Source of the DNA: Hymenobacter perfusus
GTDB taxonomy: Bacteria > Bacteroidota > Bacteroidia > Cytophagales > Hymenobacteraceae
NCBI RefSeq assembly: GCF_003944765.1
Contig: NZ_RWIU01000004.1
Location: forward strand, 186,001 to 250,000
Length of the DNA: 64,000 bases
Direction: 5' to 3'
Of the stretch, positions 57,385 to 64,000 are shown piece by piece (the first letter of the stretch is position 1; each line of letters begins with the position of its first letter). A program made the position numbers and the translations under genes. The notes below the pieces were generated by a model. That model searched no databases. It was not told where the DNA came from and worked only from the letters and a program-made list of their open reading frames with translations.

Positions 57385-57792
57385 ATGCTTCCCGCCGCCG
57401 CCGACTTCCTGCCCGAACTTCAGTTTCAAACCAGCCGCAGCAGCGGACCGGGCGGCCAGAACGTGAACAAGGTGGAAAGCCGGGTGGAGCTACGCTTCCG
57501 CCTCCTCGATTCCCAGCTGCTCACCGACGAACAGAAAGAGACGCTGCTTCAGAAATTGGCCTCCAGGCTCACCGCCGAAAGTGAATTGCTGGTGGTAGCC
57601 CAGGAAGACCGGAGCCAGCTGCGCAACAAGGAAACGGCCCTGCGCAAATTCCACGAGCTGCTCAGCAAAGCCCTCTACAAGCCCAAAGCCCGCAAAGCCA
57701 CCAAGCCCAGCAAAGGCGCCGTGCGCCAGCGCCTGGAATCCAAAAAGAAGCACGGCGACAAGAAAACCAACCGTGGCCGGGTGGATTATTAG
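57385..57792 (+). CDS. arfB: Alternative ribosome-rescue factor ArfB (class I release-factor-like)
   Basis: The 135-residue protein has the GGQ loop SGPGGQNVNKVES near residues 25-35 and a basic C-terminal tail (KKKHGDKKTNRGRVDY) that in ArfB/YaeJ enters the mRNA channel of stalled ribosomes. The lack of codon-recognition domains is as expected. It hydrolyses peptidyl-tRNA on non-stop complexes. The ATG at 57385 gives the normal family length. The gene is placed between a repeat element and a small membrane protein and is probably transcribed alone. Confidence 0.94.
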   Translation: MLPAAADFLPELQFQTSRSSGPGGQNVNKVESRVELRFRLLDSQLLTDEQKETLLQKLASRLTAESELLVVAQEDRSQLRNKETALRKFHELLSKALYKPKARKATKPSKGAVRQRLESKKKHGDKKTNRGRVDY

Positions 57793-57817
57793 GGACTCCC
57801 AACTCACCTTCGGCCCA

Positions 57818-57825
57818 TATCTTTA
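57818..57825 (+). promoter_or_regulatory. -7 box (TATCTTTA) directly before a start codon
   Basis: TATCTTTA ends 5 bases before the ATG at 57830, the same arrangement as at 42319-42330, so the transcript would be leaderless. No clear -33 box was seen. Confidence 0.4.
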
Positions 57826-57829
57826 GGTA

Positions 57830-58249
57830 ATGAAAAGTGCGGCTACAGTCTTTGTGATATTGCTGGTGTGGCTACTGGTTATTACTGGCTACCTCGGCGC
57901 TTTTATCCTGTGGTTACCAATGCTGACGTTTGTACTGGGCTCGGCATTTGTCATTGTATTTCTTACGGTGTGGGTAATGCTACCGTATTGGATATACCAG
58001 CAGATTATCAAGCTGGCAGATCTGCCGTTGGGGCCGCTGCGTACCGGCCTGAACTGGTGGCTGGCCGGTACATATTATCTGATGCCGATGGTGACGGGCC
58101 TACTGGTGCTGCTGAAGGGCTTCACCTACTTTCTTGATCCAACAAGCCTGTTTCCTTATTTCGTGGTCTGGGTAGTGGCAATGCTGGTTGCGCTGGTTCC
58201 CGGCTACATTGGTTTCCGGCGCTGGTATAAGCAGCAAGTGCCCGAGTAG
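57830..58249 (+). CDS. Small integral membrane protein of unknown function
   Basis: The 139-residue protein has four hydrophobic helices (TVFVILLVWLLVITGYLGAFI, MLTFVLGSAFVIVFLTVWVML, YLMPMVTGLLVLLKGFTYF, FPYFVVWVVAMLVALVPGYIGF) and a short basic/acidic C-terminus. There are no recognisable catalytic or transport motifs. It converges with corA, whose stop is 21 bases away, with no obvious terminator between them. Function not assigned. Confidence 0.7.
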   Translation: MKSAATVFVILLVWLLVITGYLGAFILWLPMLTFVLGSAFVIVFLTVWVMLPYWIYQQIIKLADLPLGPLRTGLNWWLAGTYYLMPMVTGLLVLLKGFTYFLDPTSLFPYFVVWVVAMLVALVPGYIGFRRWYKQQVPE

Positions 58250-58270
58250 CCGCTGAAAACAGCGGCCGCC

Positions 58271-59188
58271 TCAGATCCAGCCCTTGCGCTTGAACCACAC
58301 ATAAATCCCCACCGAAATAACCACCATCGATATGATGGAAAGCGGGTAGCCGAATTTCCAGGTCAGTTCCGGCATGTGGCTGAAGTTCATGCCATAGATG
58401 CCGGCAATGAAGGTGAGCGGCAGGAAAAACGCTGAAAACACGGTGAGTACGCGCATGGCCTCGTTGGTACGCTGTGACGAGAGCGAGAGGTAGAGGTTCA
58501 TGAGGTTGGTGGCGCCGCCGTCGAGCTGCTGGTACATGGTTTCTACCTTCACCTGCAAATCCTGGGTATCTTGGAGCAGCGTGTCGTCGGTGTTGGTGGG
58601 GGCCAGCTGCCGGCGCAGCATCGTGAGGATATCGCGCGTGAGCAGCAGGAGCTGCTTGGCCGCCGAGGCTTTGCGCTTCAGGAAGTATAAGCCCTGCAAG
58701 GCGTTGGGTACTTCCTGCTTCAGAAATATCTCCGCCTCGTAATCGTCCAGTTCCCGCGTCAGCCGCAGGGCCGGCTGCATGTAGCTGTTGAGGGCGTAAC
58801 GGACCAGATGAAACGCCACTTCGGCGGGAGTGCTGCACGCGTCGCTGGGGCCGCCAGCCACGCGTTGCAGCTCGTTCAGTACCGGGTGCGGCAGCCGGTG
58901 TACCGTAATCAGGTAGTCGGCGGCGTAGAACACGGCAATCTTGGTGCTGAGCTCCTGAATGGTGTCGGCCTCGTTGGTTTTGGGCGGATTGAACACCCGC
59001 AGAATCACGAAGCTCAGCCCGTGGGTAGCCTCAAACTTGGGCAGGTGGGTGGGTTCCAGACAGTCGCGCACCAGCGAGTCGGGCAGGTCGTATTGCGCGG
59101 CCACGGCCTGCAACTCGGCCACGGTGGGGCTGGTGATATCCAGCCAGGCAAATGAGGATTCCTGGCGGGTGAGAAGTTGTTCGGTCAT
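58271..59188 (-). CDS. corA: CorA-family magnesium/divalent cation transporter
   Basis: The 305-residue protein has a long soluble N-terminal domain, the coiled stalk helix (LQVKVETMYQQLDGGATNLM) and two C-terminal membrane helices, the first ending in the selectivity motif GMN (FIAGIYGMNFSHMPELTWKFG) and the second ending in a basic tail (VGIYVWFKRKGWI). CorA pentamers import Mg2+ (also Co2+, Ni2+). It is directly followed upstream by mgtE on the same strand (63 bases), so two unrelated Mg2+ transporters are probably co-transcribed. Confidence 0.95.
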   Translation of the reverse strand: MTEQLLTRQESSFAWLDITSPTVAELQAVAAQYDLPDSLVRDCLEPTHLPKFEATHGLSFVILRVFNPPKTNEADTIQELSTKIAVFYAADYLITVHRLPHPVLNELQRVAGGPSDACSTPAEVAFHLVRYALNSYMQPALRLTRELDDYEAEIFLKQEVPNALQGLYFLKRKASAAKQLLLLTRDILTMLRRQLAPTNTDDTLLQDTQDLQVKVETMYQQLDGGATNLMNLYLSLSSQRTNEAMRVLTVFSAFFLPLTFIAGIYGMNFSHMPELTWKFGYPLSIISMVVISVGIYVWFKRKGWI

Positions 59189-59251
59189 TGCGTGGGGCTG
59201 TTGGCCGTCCTTCTACGCTTAGGAGCGGCGAACAGCCAACCGCCACACCTC

Positions 59252-60637
59252 TTACAGCAGTGTGCCGCGCAGCACGAAGGTGGCCACCGAGAAGTAGATG
59301 ATCAGGCCGGTAACGTCCACCAGCGTGGCTACGAACGGGGCCGAGGACGTGGCCGGATCAAGCCCCAGACGGCGCAGCAGCATGGGCAGCATAGCCCCCG
59401 ACAGCGCCCCCCACAGCACAATGCCCAGCAGCGAGAAGCCCACCGTCACGGCAATCAGCTGCCAGTACGGGCCGAAGTAGCCGGGGTCGATGTAGTTGGC
59501 CCACAGTACAATGCGCAGTGCGCCCACCACACCCAGGATGCCGCCCAGCGCGAGGCCCGACAGCAGCTCCCGCCGCATCACCAGCCACCAGTCCGATAAC
59601 GAAAACTCGCCCAGGCTCATGGCCCGGATGATGAGCGAAGTGGCCTGGGAGCCCGCGTTGCCACCGGCCGAGATGATGAGCGGAATGAACAGCCCCAACA
59701 CGGCCGCCTTCTGCAAGTCATCCTCGAAGTGGTGCATGGCCGAGGTGGTGAGCATTTCCCCAATGAGCAGAATCACCAGCCAGCCGGCCCGCTTCTGCAC
59801 CATTTTCCAGATAGGCGTATCGAGATATGGCGCATCCAGGGCCTCCGAGCCGCCCAGCTTCTGGATGTCCTCGGTGTCTTCTTCTTCCCGGATGCTGAGG
59901 ATATCATCAATGGTCACGATGCCGAACAGCACGCCTTCGTCGTTTACCACGGGCAGAGCCACCCGGTCGTTGCGGCGGAACACCTCAATGGCCTCCTCCT
60001 GGTCCTGCATGGCGGTAAGCTGCACGTAGCGGCGGTCCATCAGCTCGCTCACATGCTTCTGCGGATCGGAAAGTAGGAATTCCCGGATGCGGATATCGTC
60101 AATGAGGATACCCCGCTCATCGGTCACGTAGAGCACGCTCAGGGTTTCCGACTGCCCGCCGTGCCGCCGAATGTAGTCGAGCACCTGCTGCACCGTCCAG
60201 CTTTCCCGGATGGCAATGTAGTCGGGCGTCATCAGGCGGCCCACTGAGTACTCGGGGTAGCCCAGCAGCTCCAGCGTCACCTTGCGCTCCGGCTCCGACA
60301 GCGTCTGGATCAGCTCCCGCACCAGCTCGTCGGGCAGAAACTCCAGCAGCGCCGTCCGGTCATCGGGCGACATTTCGTTGAGGATATCCGAAATCTTATC
60401 CTGCGAGAGGTTGGCCAGAAAGTGTTTCTGAATGTCGAGGTCGAGGTACTCGAACACTTCCGTGGCCAGCCGGAGCGGCAGCAGCCGGAAGATGATGAGC
60501 TGTTCCCGCTCTTCTTCCTGTTCCAGCAGCTCCACTACTTCGTTCGGCTCAAACGACTTGAGCGCCTCCTTGAGTTTGAAAAACTCGCCCTCCTGAATCA
60601 GGGACGTGATGTGGTCGGTAGTCGGGTGCTGATTCAT
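59252..60637 (-). CDS. mgtE: MgtE-family magnesium transporter
   Basis: The 461-residue protein is read from the ATG at 60635-60637; an extension to 60706 adds a Pro/Lys-rich segment not in the family. The order is N-domain (about 5-130, superhelical), a CBS pair (about 135-260, with PDYIAIRESWTVQQVLDYIR and DRVALPVVNDEGVLFGIVTI), a plug helix and five membrane helices (about 290-461) with the conserved PLIISAGGNAGSQATSLIIRA segment. CBS and N domains gate the channel by Mg2+. Placed before corA. Confidence 0.95.
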   Translation of the reverse strand: MNQHPTTDHITSLIQEGEFFKLKEALKSFEPNEVVELLEQEEEREQLIIFRLLPLRLATEVFEYLDLDIQKHFLANLSQDKISDILNEMSPDDRTALLEFLPDELVRELIQTLSEPERKVTLELLGYPEYSVGRLMTPDYIAIRESWTVQQVLDYIRRHGGQSETLSVLYVTDERGILIDDIRIREFLLSDPQKHVSELMDRRYVQLTAMQDQEEAIEVFRRNDRVALPVVNDEGVLFGIVTIDDILSIREEEDTEDIQKLGGSEALDAPYLDTPIWKMVQKRAGWLVILLIGEMLTTSAMHHFEDDLQKAAVLGLFIPLIISAGGNAGSQATSLIIRAMSLGEFSLSDWWLVMRRELLSGLALGGILGVVGALRIVLWANYIDPGYFGPYWQLIAVTVGFSLLGIVLWGALSGAMLPMLLRRLGLDPATSSAPFVATLVDVTGLIIYFSVATFVLRGTLL

Positions 60638-60858
60638 GAACGGCAGGAAGGGGTGTTTTTCGCTAGGCAAACAGGACTTGGTGAGGCGGTAAAAACCGGC
60701 GCGCAAAAGTAGGCTTTTCGGGGGCGGTTTCCGTGCCTCTACGTTAACTTTCTGGCGGGTTCAGGCCCATGTACGGGGAACTCAACGGTACGGGCGCGGC
60801 CACCACCGGATTTCTGCGCCCGTAACAGCCGGGTGGCCGCTTGAGGTAGCCAGATTTC

Positions 60859-60888
60859 TTGGCAGCTTGCACCTACCGCGTACATTTG
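60859..60888 (+). promoter_or_regulatory. Bacteroidota-type promoter of the cyanophycinase gene
   Basis: TTGG at 60859-60862, 18 bases, then a perfect TACATTTG (TAnnTTTG) at 60881-60888. Transcription should start near 60895, which rules out the in-frame TTG at 60867 as start and supports ATG 60906. Confidence 0.6.
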
Positions 60889-60905
60889 GTCTGCACTCCC
60901 CCTCG

Positions 60906-61733
60906 ATGTCTATGCCCCAGCCACCTATTGTCCCGCCCCTCGGTACCCTCGTCGCCCTTGGTGGCGGCGACGATGATGCCATGCTGGCCCTGCTCTGCGA
61001 CATGCTGCCGAAGGCCGGCCTGCCGGTTGAAATCATCACCGTGGCCTCCCGCGACGATACCCGCTCGGCCCGGGCCTACGAGCGGGCTTTGCGCGAGCTG
61101 GGCTGTACCGGGGCCCGGCACCTGCGCATCAGTGAGCACCATCCCGCCGATGCGCCCGATACGTTGCGTCGTCTGCGTCGGGCCGGCCTCGTGTTCTTCT
61201 CCGGCGGCGACCAGGAGCGCATCACCGATTTTTTGCAGGGTACGGAATTCCTGCGGGTGCTGCACGAGCGGTATCAGCAGGAGGCAGACTTTATCATTGC
61301 CGGGACCAGTGCCGGGGCCGCCGTCATGCCCGAATACATGGTGGTGGAAGGCTACGGCTGGCGGGCCCTGCGCAAGGGCGGCATGCTCACCAGCACCGGT
61401 CTGGGCCTGCTGCCCCAGCTGCTTATTGATCAGCATTTTGTGGAACGTGGCCGTTTCGGGCGGCTGGCCCACGCGCTGCTGGCGCATCCCATGTGCCTGG
61501 GCGTGGGGCTGGCCGAGGAAACCGGCCTCATCATCCGGCAGGGCCGCTACGCCGAGGTGTTTGGTGATGGAGTGGTAATGGTGGTAGATGGCCGCTACCT
61601 GCACGGCAGCAACCTGGGCCGCATCGGAAGGGGCGAGCCGGTGAGCGGGCAGGGTTTCCGGGTGCATCTGCTGGTGGCTGGCCAGCTGCTGGACCTGCAC
61701 TCCCGCGAAGCAGGCCCCCGGGTGGAGATGTAG
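60906..61733 (+). CDS. Cyanophycinase-like S51 peptidase
   Basis: The 275-residue protein is read from the ATG at 60906. It has PLGTLVALGGGDDDAMLALL, the strand FFSGGDQERITDFLQ, the nucleophile elbow AGTSAGAAVMPEYMV with Ser as nucleophile, and LGLLPQLLIDQHFVERGRFGRL, the region shared with cyanophycinases. These enzymes cut cyanophycin (a poly-Asp/Arg storage polymer) to beta-Asp-Arg dipeptides. No cyanophycin synthetase or isoaspartyl dipeptidase is in the window. The family also includes other dipeptidases, so a cyanophycin substrate is likely but not certain. Confidence 0.9.
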   Translation: MSMPQPPIVPPLGTLVALGGGDDDAMLALLCDMLPKAGLPVEIITVASRDDTRSARAYERALRELGCTGARHLRISEHHPADAPDTLRRLRRAGLVFFSGGDQERITDFLQGTEFLRVLHERYQQEADFIIAGTSAGAAVMPEYMVVEGYGWRALRKGGMLTSTGLGLLPQLLIDQHFVERGRFGRLAHALLAHPMCLGVGLAEETGLIIRQGRYAEVFGDGVVMVVDGRYLHGSNLGRIGRGEPVSGQGFRVHLLVAGQLLDLHSREAGPRVEM

Positions 61734-61900
61734 CGCCGGGCCCGGAACAGGCCCGGCCGGATTGCGGTAACCTGAGGAAGTACTCACAAACTGCGAAAAT
61801 CACCCCACAGAAACTTGTTCGGCGTGCCGACTAAATCATTGTCTTTTTCCCTACATTTAGGGCCTAAACCCCCAAAATTCTCACTCATCTTTTCTCCGGT

Positions 61901-63148
61901 ATGAATCTAAAATCTCTACTCCTCGCGGGAGGTGCGCTGCTCTCAGGCTCGGCGGCCTGGGCGGGTGGCTACCAGGTAACGCTGGCCGGGATAAAAAACA
62001 ACGGCATGGGTGGCGTAGGCGTAGGCCTGTCGCTGGACCAGGCGGCCATGTTCTACAACCCCGGTGCTTTGGCCATGGTAAAGGAGCGCGGCGTGCAGAT
62101 TGGTGCTAATCTGACGCTGGCGCGCAACGCGTTTGTAGCGGAAGGCGGTAGCCAGCAGCGGCAGCTGCGGAATACGGTAACCACCCCATTCAGCCTGTAC
62201 GCGGGCTTCGGCCCTTCGGAAGGTAAATTCCGGGCAGGTATTGCGGTGTATACACCCTTTGGCAGCAAGCTGCAGTACGCCGACGGCTGGGAAGGCCGGA
62301 CGTCCCTCACCGACATCGACCTGAAATCCATCTTTGTACAGCCCACCGTCAGCTACGCCATTACCGATCAGCTGAGCGTGGGTGCCGGCCTGGTAGTGCT
62401 GGCCTACGGCGCGGTAAACCTGCAGCGTGATGTTCCGTTGCCTGATTCCTACGGCCACATTGAATTGGATGGCAAGGCCGAAACGAAGATGGGCTTCAAC
62501 GCCGGTATCTTCTTCAAGCCTTCCGATAAGCTGTCGGTAGGTATCAACTACCGCTCGAAAATTGATGCTGTAGTAAAAGATGGCGACGTAACGTTTACCG
62601 GCATTCCGGCTTCGTTCAGCTCCCGCTTCCAGGCCACCAAATTCGGCGCTACGCTGCCGCTGGTGGCCACTACCAGCATCGGTATCGGCATTATGCCCAA
62701 CGAAAAGCTGACGATTGGCTTCGACGCCAACTTGGCCCAATGGAGCAAGTACCGCGTACTGCGCTTTGATTTCGATCAGCAGATCAACGGCTCTACTTCC
62801 AGCGAATCGAAGCGCTTTTACCAGGATGCTCTCACGTTCCGCCTGGGTGGTCAGTACAAACTCACCGAGGGCCTGACGGTGCGCGCCGGTGGCGTGTATG
62901 ACGAAACGCCGGTGAAAGACGGCTACGTAACGCCCGAAACCCCGGATAATGACCGCATCAGCGGTACGCTGGGCGCTTCGTACGCCTTCGGTAAGTTCAG
63001 CGTGGACCTGTCGGGCCAGTTCGTGAGCATCAAAAAGCGCACAGAAACTCAGGCCGACCTGCTCAACAACGGCACCACGGACCGCATTGCCGGTACCTAC
63101 AAAACCAACATCGTGATTCCGGGCATCGGCCTGAACTACGCTTTCTAA
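61901..63148 (+). CDS. OmpP1/FadL-family outer-membrane transporter
   Basis: The 415-residue protein has a signal peptide (LLLAGGALLSGSAAWAGG) and the conserved FadL N-terminus in GYQVTLAGIKNNGMGGVGVG and LDQAAMFYNPGALAMV (the hatch region with the NPA element). A 14-strand barrel follows, ending NIVIPGIGLNYAF with a terminal Phe. FadL proteins take up hydrophobic compounds such as long-chain fatty acids by lateral diffusion. It lies 21 bases upstream of an SGNH lipoprotein gene on the same strand, a pairing common in Bacteroidota, so both may act on lipids. Confidence 0.93.
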   Translation: MNLKSLLLAGGALLSGSAAWAGGYQVTLAGIKNNGMGGVGVGLSLDQAAMFYNPGALAMVKERGVQIGANLTLARNAFVAEGGSQQRQLRNTVTTPFSLYAGFGPSEGKFRAGIAVYTPFGSKLQYADGWEGRTSLTDIDLKSIFVQPTVSYAITDQLSVGAGLVVLAYGAVNLQRDVPLPDSYGHIELDGKAETKMGFNAGIFFKPSDKLSVGINYRSKIDAVVKDGDVTFTGIPASFSSRFQATKFGATLPLVATTSIGIGIMPNEKLTIGFDANLAQWSKYRVLRFDFDQQINGSTSSESKRFYQDALTFRLGGQYKLTEGLTVRAGGVYDETPVKDGYVTPETPDNDRISGTLGASYAFGKFSVDLSGQFVSIKKRTETQADLLNNGTTDRIAGTYKTNIVIPGIGLNYAF

Positions 63149-63169
63149 CCGCGACTCGCTTTCTGACTC

Positions 63170-64000
63170 ATGAATACTTACCTGTTTCGCAAGGTTACGC
63201 CCCTGGTGGCGCTGCTGGGCCTGGGCCTCACGGCCTGCCAGCCCGATATAGAAGACGACTTCCGGGCGGATAAAGGCTCCGCTGATTTCTCCCGTTACAT
63301 TGCCGTTGGTAACTCCCTCACGGCCGGTTTCTCTGATGGCGGCCTGTATCTGGAAGGCCAGCAGAACTCGTACCCCAGCATTCTGGCGCAGCAGTTCTCG
63401 CTGGCCGGTGGTGGTGAGTTCAACCAGCCGCTGTTCACGGAAGCCCAGAGCAATGGCTCGGGTTACCTGCGCCTGACGGGCTTTACGGCCGCCGGGACGC
63501 CCATCACGGCCAACGTGACAACTAACCTAGCAGTGCGCAGCGCTACCCCGCTGCTGTACACCCGCTACGATGGCCGCGTAGATAACCTGGGCGTGCCCGG
63601 TATTCGCCTAAGCGATATCCAGACGCCAGGGTACGGCAGCACTCAGGGTAATCCTTACTTTGAGCGCATCACGCCTACCAGCACGCCCACGCAAAGCTAT
63701 TTTCAGCGCGTGAAGGCGGAGGCAGCTACGGCTACGTTCTTCTCGAACTGGCTGGGTAACAACGACGTGCTGGGCTATGCTACAGCTGGCGGAGCTGCTA
63801 ACACCATCACGAACGTGGATACCTTCCGCCTCAAAAACAACCGTATCATTAACGTGCTGACAGCTAGCGGGTCGAAAGGAGTAGTGGCAACTATTCCGGA
63901 TGTGACCAACGTGCCGTTCTTCACTACGGTAGGGCCTACATTCCGTGCTACACTCGCGGCCGCCAGCGTACCCGGTATCGTGGTGCAAACAGGTTCGGCT
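63170..64000 (+). CDS. SGNH/GDSL-like lipoprotein hydrolase (cut by window end)
   Basis: An ATG at 63170 opens a frame to the window end, 277 residues so far. The signal is LLGLGLTACQPD, a lipobox with Cys near position 20. Block I of the SGNH family is VGNSLTAGFSDGG (with Asn in place of the Asp of GDS), and block III is WLGNNDVLGYA (G-N-x-D-like). The C-terminal part with the Asp-x-x-His pair is missing from the window, so catalysis cannot be judged. It follows fadL by 21 bases and is probably co-transcribed. Likely an outer-membrane esterase/lipase. Confidence 0.85.
   Translation, partial: MNTYLFRKVTPLVALLGLGLTACQPDIEDDFRADKGSADFSRYIAVGNSLTAGFSDGGLYLEGQQNSYPSILAQQFSLAGGGEFNQPLFTEAQSNGSGYLRLTGFTAAGTPITANVTTNLAVRSATPLLYTRYDGRVDNLGVPGIRLSDIQTPGYGSTQGNPYFERITPTSTPTQSYFQRVKAEAATATFFSNWLGNNDVLGYATAGGAANTITNVDTFRLKNNRIINVLTASGSKGVVATIPDVTNVPFFTTVGPTFRATLAAASVPGIVVQTGSA

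Noticed and set aside
61734-61757. A GCCGGGCC / GGCCCGGC hairpin after the cyanophycinase gene as a terminator
   Set aside because: There is no T-run after the stem and the arms are low-complexity G/C, so it is not called.
1-64000. CRISPR array, tRNA or rRNA genes, integrase or IS transposase
   Set aside because: No regularly spaced repeats, no tRNA-like cloverleaf noticed and no transposase or recombinase motifs in any frame; a tRNAscan or Infernal run was not possible here, so a single missed tRNA cannot be fully excluded.

Overview
The window looks like a chromosomal segment of a high-GC, pigmented-soil-type Bacteroidota, most likely Hymenobacter or a close relative (inferred). The signs are: type IX secretion sorting tails on two large secreted proteins, LytTR/LytS signalling, TonB-dependent receptors of the carboxypeptidase-regulatory/plug/barrel type, several TonB_C energy-transducer proteins, Bacteroidota -33/-7 promoter boxes (TTTG / TAnnTTTG) in place of strong Shine-Dalgarno sites, and MITE-like intergenic repeats. 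No rRNA, tRNA, CRISPR array, integrase or transposase was found.

Layout. 1-2.1 kb: McrB and the truncated McrC of a modification-dependent restriction system. 2.2-10 kb: a sigma-54 activator with GAF sensors, divergent from a TolC / universal stress protein / EmrA-type adaptor / DHA2 MFS multidrug efflux operon. A strong palindrome and a sigma-54-like promoter lie between them, and a four-helix-bundle gene interrupts the operon on the opposite strand. 10-15 kb: two paralogous lipoproteins of unknown function flanking an MG2/plug surface protein. 15-24.6 kb: a BlaI/BlaR1-like pair, a secreted lipase-like hydrolase, a protein with four TonB_C domains, a penicillin acylase homologue, a barrel protein with a probable terminal frameshift, and an RlpA-SPOR protein.

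25-42 kb is the most interesting part: a class I lanthipeptide gene cluster in a Gram-negative organism. A LytTR/LytS two-component pair lies at its left edge. A minus-strand operon with overlapping genes encodes an outer-membrane receptor, two LanC-like cyclases (one with intact zinc ligands, one with two of the three ligands lost), a luciferase-like flavin oxidoreductase and a C39-peptidase ABC exporter. The divergent plus strand encodes a Cys-free GG-leader peptide, two almost identical tandem lanthipeptide precursors, a decayed precursor relic, a third precursor, a terminator, a full-length LanB dehydratase and an HlyD adaptor. Behind them, on the minus strand, are a receiver-only response regulator and a further precursor-like peptide without a GG site. 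A plausible flow is: LanB dehydrates Ser/Thr, LanC1 closes (methyl)lanthionine rings, the LLM enzyme adds a redox tailoring step, and the C39 exporter cuts after GG and exports through the HlyD adaptor plus a TolC-like channel encoded elsewhere.

42-64 kb is mostly housekeeping and surface genes: a DUF72 protein, a T9SS metalloprotease, a KAS III enzyme, a three-PA14-domain T9SS protein, an adhesin-like GIN protein, a divergent HxlR/NmrA pair, an M13 peptidase, ArfB, CorA and MgtE magnesium transporters, cyanophycinase, FadL, and an SGNH lipoprotein cut by the window end. Two MITE-like repeats lie near 54.4 and 57.3 kb.
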